From assembly GCA_014529385.2 (NCBI GenBank), contig CM043966.1:41233537-41297536 (forward strand): a stretch of 64,000 bases of DNA, read 5' to 3'. The position numbers were made by a program, and so were the translations under genes. The first letter of the stretch is position 1. Each line of letters begins with the position of its first letter. The notes beneath the pieces were generated by a model. It saw nothing but the letters and a program-made list of their open reading frames with translations. It was not told where the DNA came from and searched no databases. This DNA is from Adiantum capillus-veneris (Eukaryota > Streptophyta > Polypodiopsida > Polypodiales > Pteridaceae). Of this stretch, positions 49,654 through 63,630 are shown piece after piece.

Positions 49654-50054
49654 AGAAAGAACGGTGAGTTTTACTTTGGAAACTGCATCACTCTCACGAC
49701 AGTCAGATTTTCTGTAGCACCAAGTGTTTTCTCTCTAATGCTTCGAGAGGAGTCGTCAACTACATCAACCACAAAGTCTACGTCCGGAGGCCTAAAGCAT
49801 TTGGTGGACACAAGTGGGCCTACACTCTCTCTAGGCCTGGAGAGTTCAAATGAAGTTCGACCACCCAAGAGCCGTCACCGCATGTAGAATGGAAATCCAA
49901 TTGAGGTAGACTCTTCTCGCCCAATCTGTTTTGAACCTAATGTGGAGGAATGTGTGGACTACTACAAGAGGTAGGAGCATGTGGTGAAGGTGTCACCTCG
50001 TCAACACCTGAGGTACACAACCCTAGTGGTCAAGATCCTTGCCCTACACCCGAC

Positions 50055-50273
50055 ATGGATAATAACAACAGGCTAGAAGTATTTCCTTTTCGTCTCTTGC
50101 AACACATGCATGTAAACATATATATTGATAGGAAGGTATTCTACCAATAAAAGATTGTTTTCTTGTTTGGAGCTGAGATGCTTGATGAAATCCTCAGATC
50201 TCCACATCCCATCATCTTGCCCCTTATGGACTACTACCACTCTTTTGATGTAAGGATCTTTATTCTGTTCTAG
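50055..50273 (+). pseudogene. T2 leader ORF2
   Basis: ATG 50055 (MDNNNRLEVF), one in-frame TAA at 50148-50150, then IVFLFGAEMLDEILRSPHPI and DYYHSFDVRIFILF, stop TAG 50271-50273. It is the counterpart of the intact T1 ORF at 14617-14844 and sits 120 bp before gag. Confidence 0.5.
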
Positions 50274-50395
50274 CTTTGTGATCCATTCTTTACCTTGTTT
50301 TAATCTATCCACCCAACCCTGTAAAAAGCCGCTATGAGCCGCTGCTGTCATTAATCTTTTAAAAAAAAAGGTTTGTAATTTCCCGAGTCACTACC

Positions 50396-51118
50396 ATGGC
50401 AAGTGTTTCTTTCCCTACGTTCAATGGAAAGAAGGGAGAAGATCTCACCACTGACTTTTTGGATGATTTCGACATTGCTTGTGTCGTTTCCAACAAAGAT
50501 GACGACGCTTCACGACTTCGAATTTTTCCTCTACTGATGAAAGTAGAGGCCAAGTCCTGGTACAATGCATTGCCTCAGGCTACGAAGAATGCATGGGATG
50601 TGTTAAGGGCTGCTTTTGTAAAGAGGTTTGGAGGAGGCACAACCTCGGAGAAGCTATGGAAGCTACCGACGGAATTGAAGCAGGGAGGTCTGCTAGAGTA
50701 TGCCACCTACGAGTCCAAATTTGTGGAATTATGGGAGAGATGGGTTGCGTCACTAGAGGAAGGCGAAGGAGCTCGTAATTTCCAAAATAAAGACCGTTTC
50801 ATTGCTGGTCTATGGTTGTCGCTTAGAGAGAAGGTGAAGGGAAGGTTTCCTGCAACATATGAGTTGGAAGTAGAAGTAGCCCGCCTTAAAGACAAGAATC
50901 TGCGCATGCAAGCAGGAGTCAACGAGTCAGAGGAAACAAGCTCGGTCCGACCAACCCCAGTGACTGCAACAGCCAGCCATAAAGCCCAACTACAAGAGGC
51001 ATCAGAGGAGCAGCAAGACTTGCTGAGTCGCATCACCACCCAACTAGAGAGTTTATCCGTGCATCTAGTGCAACAAGGGAATGTACTTGTCAGGAATCTA
51101 GAACAAGGGAAAGGATAA
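50396..51118 (+). CDS. T2 gag, 240 residues, truncated before the zinc knuckle
   Basis: ATG 50396 (MASVSFPTFNGKKG). Gag core with SWYNALPQATKNAWDVL, ELWERWVASLEEGEG and LREKVKGRFPATYE lines up with T1 gag. TAA at 51116-51118 ends the frame. The zinc knuckle CYNCGEDGHGMYYC follows about 30 bp later in another frame (about 51145-51190), so a frameshift separates them. The T1 ORF shows the undamaged order. Confidence 0.8.
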   Translation: MASVSFPTFNGKKGEDLTTDFLDDFDIACVVSNKDDDASRLRIFPLLMKVEAKSWYNALPQATKNAWDVLRAAFVKRFGGGTTSEKLWKLPTELKQGGLLEYATYESKFVELWERWVASLEEGEGARNFQNKDRFIAGLWLSLREKVKGRFPATYELEVEVARLKDKNLRMQAGVNESEETSSVRPTPVTATASHKAQLQEASEEQQDLLSRITTQLESLSVHLVQQGNVLVRNLEQGKG

Positions 51119-52228
51119 TGAAGGCAGAACCAAGAGTACCACTGCTACAATTGCGGGGAGGACGGCCATGGTATGTACTACTGCCCACATACAAGGAGAC
51201 AGAATTTCAATAGAGGGGGGAGGACAGAATCAGATCTCTCTGCCAAGAGCAAGACCACCACCACCTAGGCAACCAAGGCCGATCCCACTAGTCAAGATCC
51301 TTCGACCACCTGTACAACAACAACCACCAACACAACCTCTCATTCCACCACTACCCCCACCACCTGCTGTGAACCAAGCGGTGAGTGTTATTAGGTTGGA
51401 GGCTAAAGGGAAGGCAAAGGTAGAAGAATCAGTTCGAGAGAAGCACAAAGGGAAATCGAAGGTAGAAGAAGTGGATTCTATGGGAGTGAAGTGTTCCAGG
51501 CACGAGGAAGCCTCTCAAAGAGAAGAGAAAATGAAAGGGAAGGCCGAGTCTAGAAAGCAAGCAGCTAAACCGCGACGGAAGATAGACATCCTGGACTTCT
51601 CACTAGGTGAGTATGCAAAACCCTATGACTTAGTTCAAGATGTGTTAATGCAGGGCCAAAAGATAACTTGGCCCCAATTACTCCACCTTGCACCAAGAAT
51701 GAGGAGACAATGGACAAAAATGGTGAGTACCAGGAAATCAAGACCCAGGATAGCTAGGGTTATCTCTGGAAGGTATCTCGACGACATCCTACCAACCATG
51801 GATGCTCACATCAAGGAGCAACGAATCTCAAACATCTACATAGATGGTGGCACGCAAATATGCGTCATGAGGGAAAAGATGATGCACCATCTAGGTCTAG
51901 AGGTGAGTAGGCCGGCACCCTTCTGAGCCAGAATGGCAAACAATGTAAGAGTGAAATGCGTGGGCATTGTGAATGCGGTCAAAATAAAAGCATTCAATAC
52001 AAAAGTGGAGGTAGACATCTTTGTCATTCCACACAAAGGGGAGGGCTACCCCATCATTCTTGGGATGCCTTGGCTTATGGCTATGGAAGCTAAACAAGAC
52101 TGGAGCACCGGAATGATTCAGATGAAGGATGCTAAAGGGAAGTCCATATTCTACGACATGACGACTCGGAAGCAACGCAACATGATCTTGAAGGCTTCAG
52201 AAGATGAGTCCACCAGCGACTATTCGTC
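51119..52228 (+). pseudogene. T2 zinc knuckle and protease region
   Basis: After the knuckle the frame changes into a P/Q-rich linker, a basic stretch (KPRRKIDILDF), IYIDGGTQICVM (about 51840; D-G-G as in T1) and, after TGA 51924-51926, MANNVRVKCVG and IILGMPWLMAMEA. The reading frame runs into the MITE-like insert at 52229. Confidence 0.75.
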
Positions 52229-52475
52229 CTCGGGGGTTTTACTATGTGTAAAACTACCATATCACGTGCGTTCAAGACATGTTTGTAAAACCCCTTATCT
52301 GTGAATTTTGTTAAGAATATAGTGTACCCTTTTCTTTTAAAATCTGTAAGTTTTTTTCAAATTTGAAAAAATAATACCCTTTTGTATCTATATTTATGTA
52401 AGTTTCAAGAACTTTAAATACCCTTCTGTTGAACTCACGTGATAGGTTACATTTTTATTAGGTGACCTACCCAGG
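52229..52475. mobile_element. MITE-like insertion with 8 bp target duplication
   Basis: A 247 bp AT-rich segment is flanked by TATTCGTC at 52221-52228 and 52476-52483. It splits T2 between protease and RT. Insert plus one duplication is 255 bp, a multiple of three, and the two sides share a frame. Terminal inversion is poor (CTCGGGGG against CCTGGGTA). Eight base pairs is the hAT-type duplication length. Confidence 0.5.
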
Positions 52476-52483
52476 TATTCGTC

Positions 52484-53600
52484 TACCTCAGGAGAAGAGA
52501 CAACCACCACCAATGGAAGTGACAGTAGCATCAAAGTGATGGGGGTCATTCTTAAAGACCCGAAGAGATTGACACAATCTGAAACACCCCCAACAAACCA
52601 AGAGGAACCATCAGGTACGCAGTCCTTAGAGGATGCAGGTAAGTTACAAAAAATGCTCTCAAATGAGTTAATCGATGAAAAAAGAAAGGAATATGTCTCC
52701 ATGCTAGGTAACTTCACTACTTTGTTTATTGATAGCTATGATAAGATCATAGGAATTATAGTAGTGCAACACCACATAAAACTTAAGGAAGGCAGTAAAC
52801 CCATAGTGCAAAAGCTCAGAATACTTGGAGTAATCCAACAAGAGACACTACTTAAACAAGTGAGAAGTTTGTTACAAGCAGGTTTCATCTACCCTGTCGA
52901 AGACTCAGAATGGGTCTCCCCAGTAGTAGTCACAAAAAAAAAAAATGGTAAGTGGAGAGTCTGTGTGGACTATAAACCTCTCAATGCAGCCACGAAGCAG
53001 GATCACTTTCCCCTCCCATTCTAGGATGAAATTCTCAATGAAGTGGCGGGACAGGAACGATACACATTATGCGATGGCTACTCATGATACTTCCAGATTA
53101 TCATTGCGAAAGAAGATCAGAAGAAGACAACCTTCATCACACCTTGGGGATGCTTTGCTTACAGGGTGATGCCTTTTGGCCTCACTAACGCCCCGGCCAC
53201 ATTTCAGTGCTATGTGACCTTTGTTTTCCAGCCCTACTTTGGAACATCAATACGGGTTTTCATAGATGATTTTTTCATCTATAGTTCTCGAGCCCTTCAT
53301 TTAAGCAAAGTCTATGATGTCTTAATCAGGCTGCAAACCTTGGGTGGCCAGCTCAACGTGAATAAGTGTCACATTGGTGAAAGCAAAGTCACTCTCCTTG
53401 GCCATGTAATTTCAGCAAAAGGGATTGAGGTTGACCCTAGCAAGATTCAAGCCATGGTATCTTTGTAGTCACCCACCAACGCTAAGCAGTTGGTTTCTTT
53501 CCTTCAAAAGGTAAGATACTTAAGCAGGTTCATTCACTTGCTATCTCAAGTGGTCCTTCCCCTACAACAAATCACCCAGAGGGATGTCTTCTCATGGAGT
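52484..53600 (+). pseudogene. T2 reverse transcriptase, three stops
   Basis: GFIYPVEDSEWVSPVVV, WRVCVDYKPLNAATK, then TAG 53022-53024, CDGYS followed by TGA (about 53086), YRVMPFGLTNAPATFQ and the catalytic FIDDFFIYSS (about 53260). LLGHVISAKGIEVDP, then TAG at 53466-53468. T1 has sense codons at these places. The region is otherwise collinear with T1. Confidence 0.82.
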
Positions 53601-54783
53601 GAAAAATGAGCAGCAATTTACTGAGGTAAAGAAAATCCTAGCTAAGCTTCCCACCATTTCACCCCCTAAGTGGGACGAGCCATTTTACGTGAACCCTAGT
53701 GTAGGAAGTGATACACTCGGAGCCGTGCTAATGCAAAAGGACCCCCAAACTTCTTTCATGCGTCCTATTTACTTCTCTAGTCGTGTCATGACCCCGTCAA
53801 AAAAGGGATTTATCGAAGTAGAACACATGGTTCTAGCACTAATGTTTGCTACCACAAAGTTCCGCTCCTATCTCCTTCCTAGACCCTTTGTAATCCTGAC
53901 AATAGAGGAGGTTTTCCCATATGTAATGCGACACATGGATGTCTCATCTAGGATCTCTAAGCGGTTAATTAGATTACAAGAGTTTGACTACACCATGCAA
54001 GTAGAAAACTGTACCAGGGCTAGTTTAGCGGGAATTCTCACTCATCGCCACTATGCGAAGAAGCTGAAGGTCAACACAGAAGCAAAGGAAGAAACACCAA
54101 TGGTAGAGAGTCCTAGGCTAGAAAGAGCTCACTCTCTTTTCTTTGATGGAGCATACAAGAGAACAATGGACCAGTCTACAGCTGGCATAGTCATTTTCAA
54201 TGAGCAACAAGAAAGAGTATTCTCCATCGGGCAGCTATTACACTCCCACTCCAACAATGAAGCAGAATATGCAGCCCTAATTCTTGGGTTGGAACAATGT
54301 ATTTCACAAAATTCAGCGCTTAAATGTGTTTGGCGATGCTTTGCTTTTGATAAGGCAGATAAATGGCACTTGGGTTTGTAAAAATCAGGTTTTACTTGAT
54401 CAACTACGCTAAGTTAAGGATCTTCTAAGGAAATTTGAAGCAGTGAAACTATTTCATGTCCCCATAGAAGAAAATTAGGAGGCAGATGCTCTAGCCAAAG
54501 AAAGAATACAAGACGTTCCCATAGGAGCCATCAAACTGAAGCTACCCCTCTTTCAAGGTAGTGATGCTATTCCTGATATCGTCAGCTTTCTAGATACAAG
54601 AGAATGTCGGAAGGATACACCAAAGGCCAGAAGCAGTGGCTGGTAAGGAAGGCTACTAGATACCGCCTTGTAAACGACCACTTGTATTGTAAGGGCAAGG
54701 ATCAGATTCTCAGGCGGATGCCAACCCCCAGTGAGATCACAAAGGTAATTTCAAGTTTGCACGATGGCGTCTGTGGTGGTCAC
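53584..54783 (+). pseudogene. T2 degenerate RNase H, second RNase H and integrase zinc domain
   Basis: The first RNase H reads FYVNPSVGSDTLGAVLMQ, with Asn where the catalytic Asp should be, as in T1. The second RNase H starts SLFFDGAYKRTMD (about 54135) with SNNEAEYAALILGL; a frameshift near 54320 and two stops cut it, but FGDALLLI and EADALAKE can be read in the other frame. The 54604-54783 part is the integrase zinc domain start (LHDGVCGGH), interrupted by the solo LTR. Confidence 0.8.
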
Positions 54784-55498
54784 TGTTAAGTATGGAGCCT
54801 GATTTACCCTTGTAATTTTTGTGGTAAAAGTGCACATTTGTAAGGCCCCCATTATGAGCAGAAGCCATCGTGCGAGAAGGAAAATCACTCGCCGGAAACT
54901 TGAATTTTCACAGCCAAAAATCAGACTTTTTTTTTCCTTCGTCGGAATATTCCTTTTCGCCGGAATATTATGGCGGAACGGCGGTCAGAAAGTGGTCGGA
55001 AAACGACCGATCGGTTGGCTGGCGGTCGGAAGTCAATGGCCGGCGGTCGGTGGCCGAATTCAAAAGCGGATTTGTCTACACAAGGAAGGCCACACATGGG
55101 TCGATTGGAGGGTCCGATTTGGACTTATTCACACAAGGGCGGCTACACATGGCTACCTCTCATCAGAGAGGGCAACCCTTTTGGCCTATAAAAGGAGGCC
55201 ATTTCTACACACATTTCATAGTGTGATGTTGATACAACAAGGTGAGTGTGAGGTGGTGAGAGTGAAGCAAGGTGGGAGCTCCATTAAGGTATAAATTCTT
55301 TGTAAACTACTTCTTGTTTTGAAGTACTAAAGCCATTGAGTGGCTGCTTTCCCGTGGACGTAGCCCACATTGGGTGAGCCACGTATATCATGTGTACTCT
55401 ATCTCTCTCTACTTTATAATCTCTTGTGTGTGAAATCTATCTCTCTCCATTAAGTAATCTACTCAATTATCTATTTAGCTACGTCTTATTTTCTAACA
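54784..55498 (+). mobile_element. Solo LTR, 715 bp, perfect 5 bp target duplication
   Basis: TGTTAAGTATGG...TTTTCTAACA is flanked by GTCAC at 54779-54783 and 55499-55503. A TATA-like CCTATAAAAGGAGG sits near 55184. No primer site, purine tract or second LTR is inside, so this is a solo LTR (or a very small TRIM-like unit). TGTTA...TAACA ends are common in Copia LTRs; orientation is inferred from the TATA-like site. Confidence 0.8.
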
Positions 55499-55503
55499 GT
55501 CAC

Positions 55504-56612
55504 TTTACTCTAGATATCATCAGTAGGAAGATTCTACAAGCATGATACTCTTGGCCTAGCTTGAACAGGGATGTACACCATTCGTGTAAAACATGCAAGG
55601 CTTGTCAAGTGGCTAGTGATTGCACATTAACCTACGAGCCACAAACTCCTATCATCTCATATAGTCCATTTGAGAAATGGGGAATAGATGCAATTGGTCC
55701 TTTACCAAGGGCTCAATCAGGAAAATTGTACATCGTAGTGGGTGTAGACTACATGACCCAATGGGCAGAAGCAACAGCCACCACCCGCATTACAGCCCAA
55801 GAGGTAGCAAAGTTCATTTTTGAGCATATCTGTTTCCGTTTTGGCACTCCTCTTGAGATAATATCAGATAGAGGACCAGGTTTCAGAGGTGATCTGGTGG
55901 GAGAATTGATGAAGAAGTTAGGCATCACACGCCAACAATCCACACCATACTATCCACAATGCAATGGTCTGGTAGAGAAGGTAAATGGAATGATTTGCAA
56001 AATCATCACAAAGCAGGTTAACAATCACACAGGAGACTGGGATAAACATCTCATGGCAGCTCTTTGGGCCTACCAAACGACGTTCCGAACACCATTAGGT
56101 TTCACCCCTTTCCATCTAGTTTATGGGAAGGAGGCAGTTCTACCCATTGTGGTATAGATAGCCAGCTTACGAGTCTTCGCTAGCCAGATACATCACCCAA
56201 TTGTAAATCTCCAAAACCATATCCTGGATCTAGAGAGTCTCCAACTAGATAGGGAAGAAGAAATCAATCACTATGCAGCGCAGCAGAACGACGCCGGCTC
56301 ACTTTCAATCAAGGGCTTAAAGAAAAGGACCTGGAAAAAGGTATGTTAGTGCTGAGATACGACAACAGATTTGACACCGGGAAGGACAAGAAATTTCAAC
56401 CCAGATAGGAAGGACCATTCATCATCAAGAAACGCTATGACAACGGCACCTATAAGCTGATGGAAGCAGATGGGAAAATTCACAAGACTAGAGTCAATGG
56501 ATGGAGCTTGAAAATATATTTTCTTAGGTTTGATCCAGAATTCATGCTAAACATTCCAAAAGAGGAAGAACCCTCTAGCTACACAACTAAAAATGCAAAG
56601 GAAGGGCTATAA
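55504..56612 (+). pseudogene. T2 integrase
   Basis: It resumes after the solo LTR with SLNRDVHHSCKTCKACQ (zinc domain cysteines), then the core: D in WGIDAIGPLP, D in ISDRGPGF, E in NGLVEKVNG, and FHLVYGKEAVLP. TAG at about 56156 and a frameshift near 56290 precede a C-terminal region (RYDNRF, EGPFIIKKRYDNG, VNGWSLK) that ends at TAA 56610-56612. It keeps the ~75 bp between zinc domain and core that T1 lacks. No chromodomain. Confidence 0.83.
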
Positions 56613-56645
56613 GCATGAATGTCTCTAGCCAGATGGGAGGGCTAA
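56613..56645 (+). promoter_or_regulatory. T2 polypurine tract region
   Basis: GATGGGAGGGCTAA directly precedes the 3' LTR and resembles the T1 tract GGGGGAGGGCTATA. Confidence 0.7.
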
Positions 56646-59178
<2,533 letters not shown>

Positions 59179-60034
59179 ATGCCTTCGATTGTTTAGTAAT
59201 ATACCTTGTTTTTCTTCATGATTCAATTGGTATACCTTGCTTCCCTTCATACTTCACTAGATTTGATATTGACTGGTGGACCTTTAACTAGTCTCCCTTG
59301 GCTAGGTCAAATGATTTATTTATGCACATGGCCAACCTATAATCTCTAGTAGCATGGGTAGTTGATCTCAAGGTATACCACTTGTCTAACTTTCCATTGC
59401 ATTATATAGATTGTAGTTTTAAGGCCCACCATATGTCCAATCTTTTCTTCATGGGGAGAAGCAAGGACCACCACTTGTCTAAGATATGCTCCATTGAACA
59501 TGGAGAGAAACAAGATTCACCAAATGTCAAAACTAAGAAATAGAAACCACTACATGGTCCATTAATTCTCTATTAAGAATGCTATGTTTGAGCACATGAG
59601 CTTTGGTATCAAGTTCCACCACTTTTTCTAGCTAGAGTTCATTGGAACATAGATAGAAGTAATATTGCAAATTTATCCAAGCTACACTCTATTGAAACAT
59701 ACAAAGAAGCAAGGTCAACCACTTGTCCAAGCTAGGCATAAAAATTGATAGAGGGTCCTAAGCCTATGTTATGTTATAGCATGGAAGGTATTTTCTCTCA
59801 CCATTTTCTATAGCATTGGGGTTTTGGTTTCAAGGTCTACCACTTGTCCAAACTAGAGGTTCCTTTCAAATGTGGACAAAAGGAATGTCCACACTTTTAA
59901 AAAATTTTGGGTCAAAATGGATAGCTAAGTGCTATTCCCAAGTACTACCACTTGTGTAAGCTACACAAAATTGGAGCATGAAGAGAACCAAAATCCACCA
60001 CTTGTCCAAACTAGAGGCTCCTTTCAATGGTTTT
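59179..60034 (-). repeat. Matrix repeat, inverse orientation
   Basis: CCACTTGTCCAAGCTA-type units (inverse of the forward core) at about 59369, 59468, 59717, 59840, 59946 and 59993. No gene. Confidence 0.65.
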
Positions 60035-60160
60035 TGGAAGGGAAGATGGGGACAAAGGTTCCTTGCTTTTAATTTCCAATTTTGCTTGCACCTCATCTTC
60101 TCAACCTTTCACCATCCCTTCCAATTACCACAAGTACTCACACACACCCTAGACTATGAG

Positions 60161-60223
<63 letters not shown>

Positions 60224-60456
60224 GAGAACAATTTGACAAGGGAAGAGTGTAAGAGAGTGTAAGAGGGGTTTTAAGAGATGTAGACATAATCATGGAATAC
60301 ACAGAGTAACATAGCATAGCATAAGAGAGAGGGAAGGTAAATTTAAGAGAATCTACACAAGAAAGGCCTAAAGGTTGCAACCCTAAACTCCACGGCACCT
60401 CTTGTGGAGTTTGGTATTTGATATTTGATATAATTGTTGGTGCCAAAAATTGGAGG
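60035..60456 (-). repeat. G-family LTR, inverse copy, cut by A2
   Basis: The minus strand matches 36027-36120 joined to 41214-41487 without the CACTA insert, and has a long (GT)n run (plus-strand AC at 60162-60221). It is bounded on the right by the end of the A2 LTR at 60457 and lacks an internal region on the left, so it is a solo or truncated LTR. Confidence 0.75.
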
Positions 60457-62049
60457 TGTAACATTTAATGGCTTAAAATCTTATGTGTAGCGGAAATTAG
60501 CATGAACATAGTGAGCATTTCATTAGAGTTGATTCCTAATGAGAATTACAAGAGTGCTTGGGTGGAGAGAGCAACAAAAAGCATAACACCTAGTTAGATA
60601 GCATCGACAATACTTTCAAAAGAGAGAGCAATTAAGCTATTGACAACAGTTGAGGACCGGATTTGCATGGAGCCGGTCCCCCCTCCAAAAGGCTTTGTAT
60701 TATGGTTTCTCCCATCAAGAGAGACATTGTACAATACAATTCTTTGTGTTCCTTCAAGACTAGCTAGTGCAATGAAGATGGAAGCTTCATACACCAAGCA
60801 AAACACTTAATCAAACACAACTTGAATTATCCCCGTTCTCAGACCCAAGACCTCACACACCTTCGAAGATGGTGAGAGCTAGCAGGGTATGAGAGTAGAT
60901 TGAGAGGAAAAAGAAGTATCTTACGAGAAAGAAGTACATCTCCTCACATAATCACTCATATTAGCATAGCTTAGCTTAGTAATTAGCTTGGTAGAGAAGA
61001 TGAGCATGCATTGAAGCTTGGCTCTTGGTTGGATTTGCATCCACATGCCAAGAGAGTGTTGATGTAGGCTTCTATCTCACAAGCTTGGAGTAGGTGATGA
61101 GCTCTCCATTAAAGCTTGGGAGGAGATAGAGTATTTTCCCTTCACACATGGTCAAGTGTGAGAATGTGAGAGTGAATGCCAAGCAAAAATCAGCCCCCCC
61201 TCTCTCTTGGGCGAGCCCTAGCTGCTGCTATGTTAGTCTGGCTTTTGCCTTATTGGACCTCCCCAGGTCAAGCCAATAGGGATTAAGCAGCATAAGTGAT
61301 AGCCTTCTGACATGTGTCCCCCTTTCCCCTTTTGTGAGAGCTTTAGATAATTAAATAATTAAACTAAACTCTCATTGGACCCCTTTGCCTCCTGGCCAAT
61401 AGGAATCAGGCAAGCCATAGGGCTCCTGAATGCTCATTGGACCCCTTGGGAGACTGCCCAATAGTCTTCTAGGACACTTAATTCTTATTGGTTTCTTTTA
61501 TTAAATGTTTTTAAATTAATTAAACTAGATTTACTCTAGCCTAATTCTCATTGGTCCACTTCAAGGGTCTTCCAATAGGAATTGGGCATACCTTGTGGGC
61601 ATCTGGCCTAGGGAGCTGACATGTGTCCCTCATTCCCTTTGTGTAAAGGGAGCCTGTGTGTGTGTGTGTGGCTTTCTCTCTCATCCCCTAGCTTTGGGGC
61701 TCGCCCCCTCCCATGTAGGGATGCAGAAAGACTTTTTGGGCACACACTAAGCATCCAATTTTCCCTAAGGTTGACCTTTGGACACAACCTTTGAATTTTG
61801 GAACCTTAGCATTTTGGAAGTCTTAATGGGCTGAACCTTAGGGTCTTTTTAGCCCGTTGTTTCACATGGCTCTTTTGCAGATGGCCCCCCCTTTGGATCC
61901 CTATTTTCCCTCCTTTGGATCCCTACTGTGGCCGGTCTGCTAACTTAACCAATATTCTAGCTTTTTCTCCCTTGGCACTTCCCCACATTAAATGATCAGT
62001 TTAATATGAGAAAATCATTTAGGAGAATTAGATATTGATTATTATGACA
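60457..62049 (-). repeat. A2 3' LTR
   Basis: 1593 bp, TGTCATAATAATC to AATGTTACA on the minus strand. All four inverted CCAAT pairs are kept (61252-61577). Confidence 0.93.
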
Positions 62050-62408
62050 TTACCTCTCTCTTGAAATCATAGTCGTCCTCGACTATGGTGTAGAGAAGAT
62101 AAAGCATATGCATATGAGTCCTTTTCTTAGCGGGTAGAGGATCCCTATGTTACCCTACGACATCATTCCATAATGGATGACTAGTCCATTTGGCGCTTGA
62201 GAGCCTGAGGCTGCCGCAAGCATGTCTGCATATTAGTCCTATCAGTCTTCCATAGTAGAGTGACAAGCTCTACTTGGTGTTTGGGAGACGTCGTCTCCAC
62301 AAACTTGATCTAAGCATGCATACTACTTCATTTTTGTGCACAAATCAAGAAAAAAAGAGTCTTATAAGACAAAAATTTTTGTTCATTTTTAACATTTTGT
62401 ACATTTGC

Positions 62409-63124
62409 TTACTCTTGGGAAGCATTGTAAGCATTGACAAGGTTTAGGTTATCCTTTAATTGTATGCCTTGCATCCATCTAGCATCTTCAAAAGGATAAT
62501 TCTTAAACTTAATAAGATATCGTCTGATAGTCTTACCGCCTCTTAATACCTTGTCTTCATGTCGGAGAATGGACTCGGGCTGCAGCACCTCCTCGTGGTC
62601 CTCGATCTCCGGTGGGTCTTCAATAGTTGGTTCTTGAGGTGGCTCTCCTTTGTAAGGCTTTAAGAGGCTCACATGAAAAGCATTGTGTATGAGCCAATGA
62701 TTGGGCAACTTAAGTTGATAGGCCATTTCATTAATTGGCCTAAGAATCTGGAAGGGACCATAGTACCTTTTTGCTAGTTTAGCATAGTACTTTTGGTGGC
62801 CCGTAGGATTCTTGCCCGTAGTGTGCCTTAATCGAGCCTTGGGAAACTTTAACAAGACCCAATCGTTTTCTTTAAAGGCTTGGGCTCTTCTGTGCTTGTC
62901 AGCAGCAGCCTTTTGCCTTTGCTGTGAGATAGAGATAGCATCCTTAATCTTTTGGAAAGATTCTTGTAGGTCTCGGCTATACTCATCTGCAGCGAAGATC
63001 TTCCCATGTACCTTAAGTAGCAAGGGACTTTTTGATCTTCCCTCAATTACCTCGAAAGGTGCTTTTCCTGTAGAAGTATGTACAGTGTTATTGTAAGCAT
63101 ACTCTACTAAGGGTAAGTACTTCT
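62409..63124 (-). CDS. A2 integrase C terminus and chromodomain-like tail, open
   Basis: From the deletion junction the frame runs [85 protein letters not shown] and KNYPFEDARWMQG to TAA at 62411-62409. There is no stop, unlike A1, but there is also no start: the gag ATG upstream (63213) is in a different frame after the junction. So it is an open relic, not a usable gene as it stands. The chromodomain-like block is complete to the eye. Confidence 0.75.
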
Positions 63125-63213
63125 ACAAGCATTGAAGCATCATTAGTAGCTTGCTCATGAGCAAAATCAAAGTTATCAACATTAATTTCACTCTCTTTAA
63201 TATTGTCAGCCAT
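63088..63213 (-). pseudogene. A2 gag start fused out of frame to integrase sequence
   Basis: ATG 63213 (MADNIKESEINVD) equals the A1 gag start. After GCTTGT (63130-63125) the sequence jumps to integrase AGAAGTACTTA (63124 on). The frame is lost and TAA at 63090-63088 ends a 41-codon ORF. Confidence 0.85.
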
Positions 63214-63630
63214 TCTAACAACTTTTAGGTGTAAACTTTTTAGGTGTACTTTGGCACTTCAAGCCCTAGTTGCTACTCCTCTTTACCCCTTTAGAAAAAG
63301 CACTCAAGCTACTGTACCCGCGGCTCGAATACCATTAATTGCAAGGAATAGAAGAGAGGGTCTTTCGACACCAAAACAGCACCGGCTCCTGTCAAGCTTC
63401 TAATAGCTCAATAGTGGTTAAGCCGTAGGCAAGCCCCGTAGGACTCCACTATTAAGACCATAGCTCTCGACGGTGATGCCCCGTTAACTGCACAAAGGCA
63501 GGCGCACTGAAAGGCTGAAAAATCCCTATTCTACTTACTCACAGGCAATTAATAATACCAACCATTTGTAGCTAGCTTGAGGACCTCCCTTCTTGAGCAA
63601 GAAAAGAGAAACCTTGAGCTCTGATACCAA
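63214..63630 (-). promoter_or_regulatory. A2 leader and primer-binding site
   Basis: TTGGTATCAGAGCTCAAGG on the minus strand (63630-63612) is identical to the A1 primer site. The leader below it matches A1 7442-7838. Confidence 0.88.
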
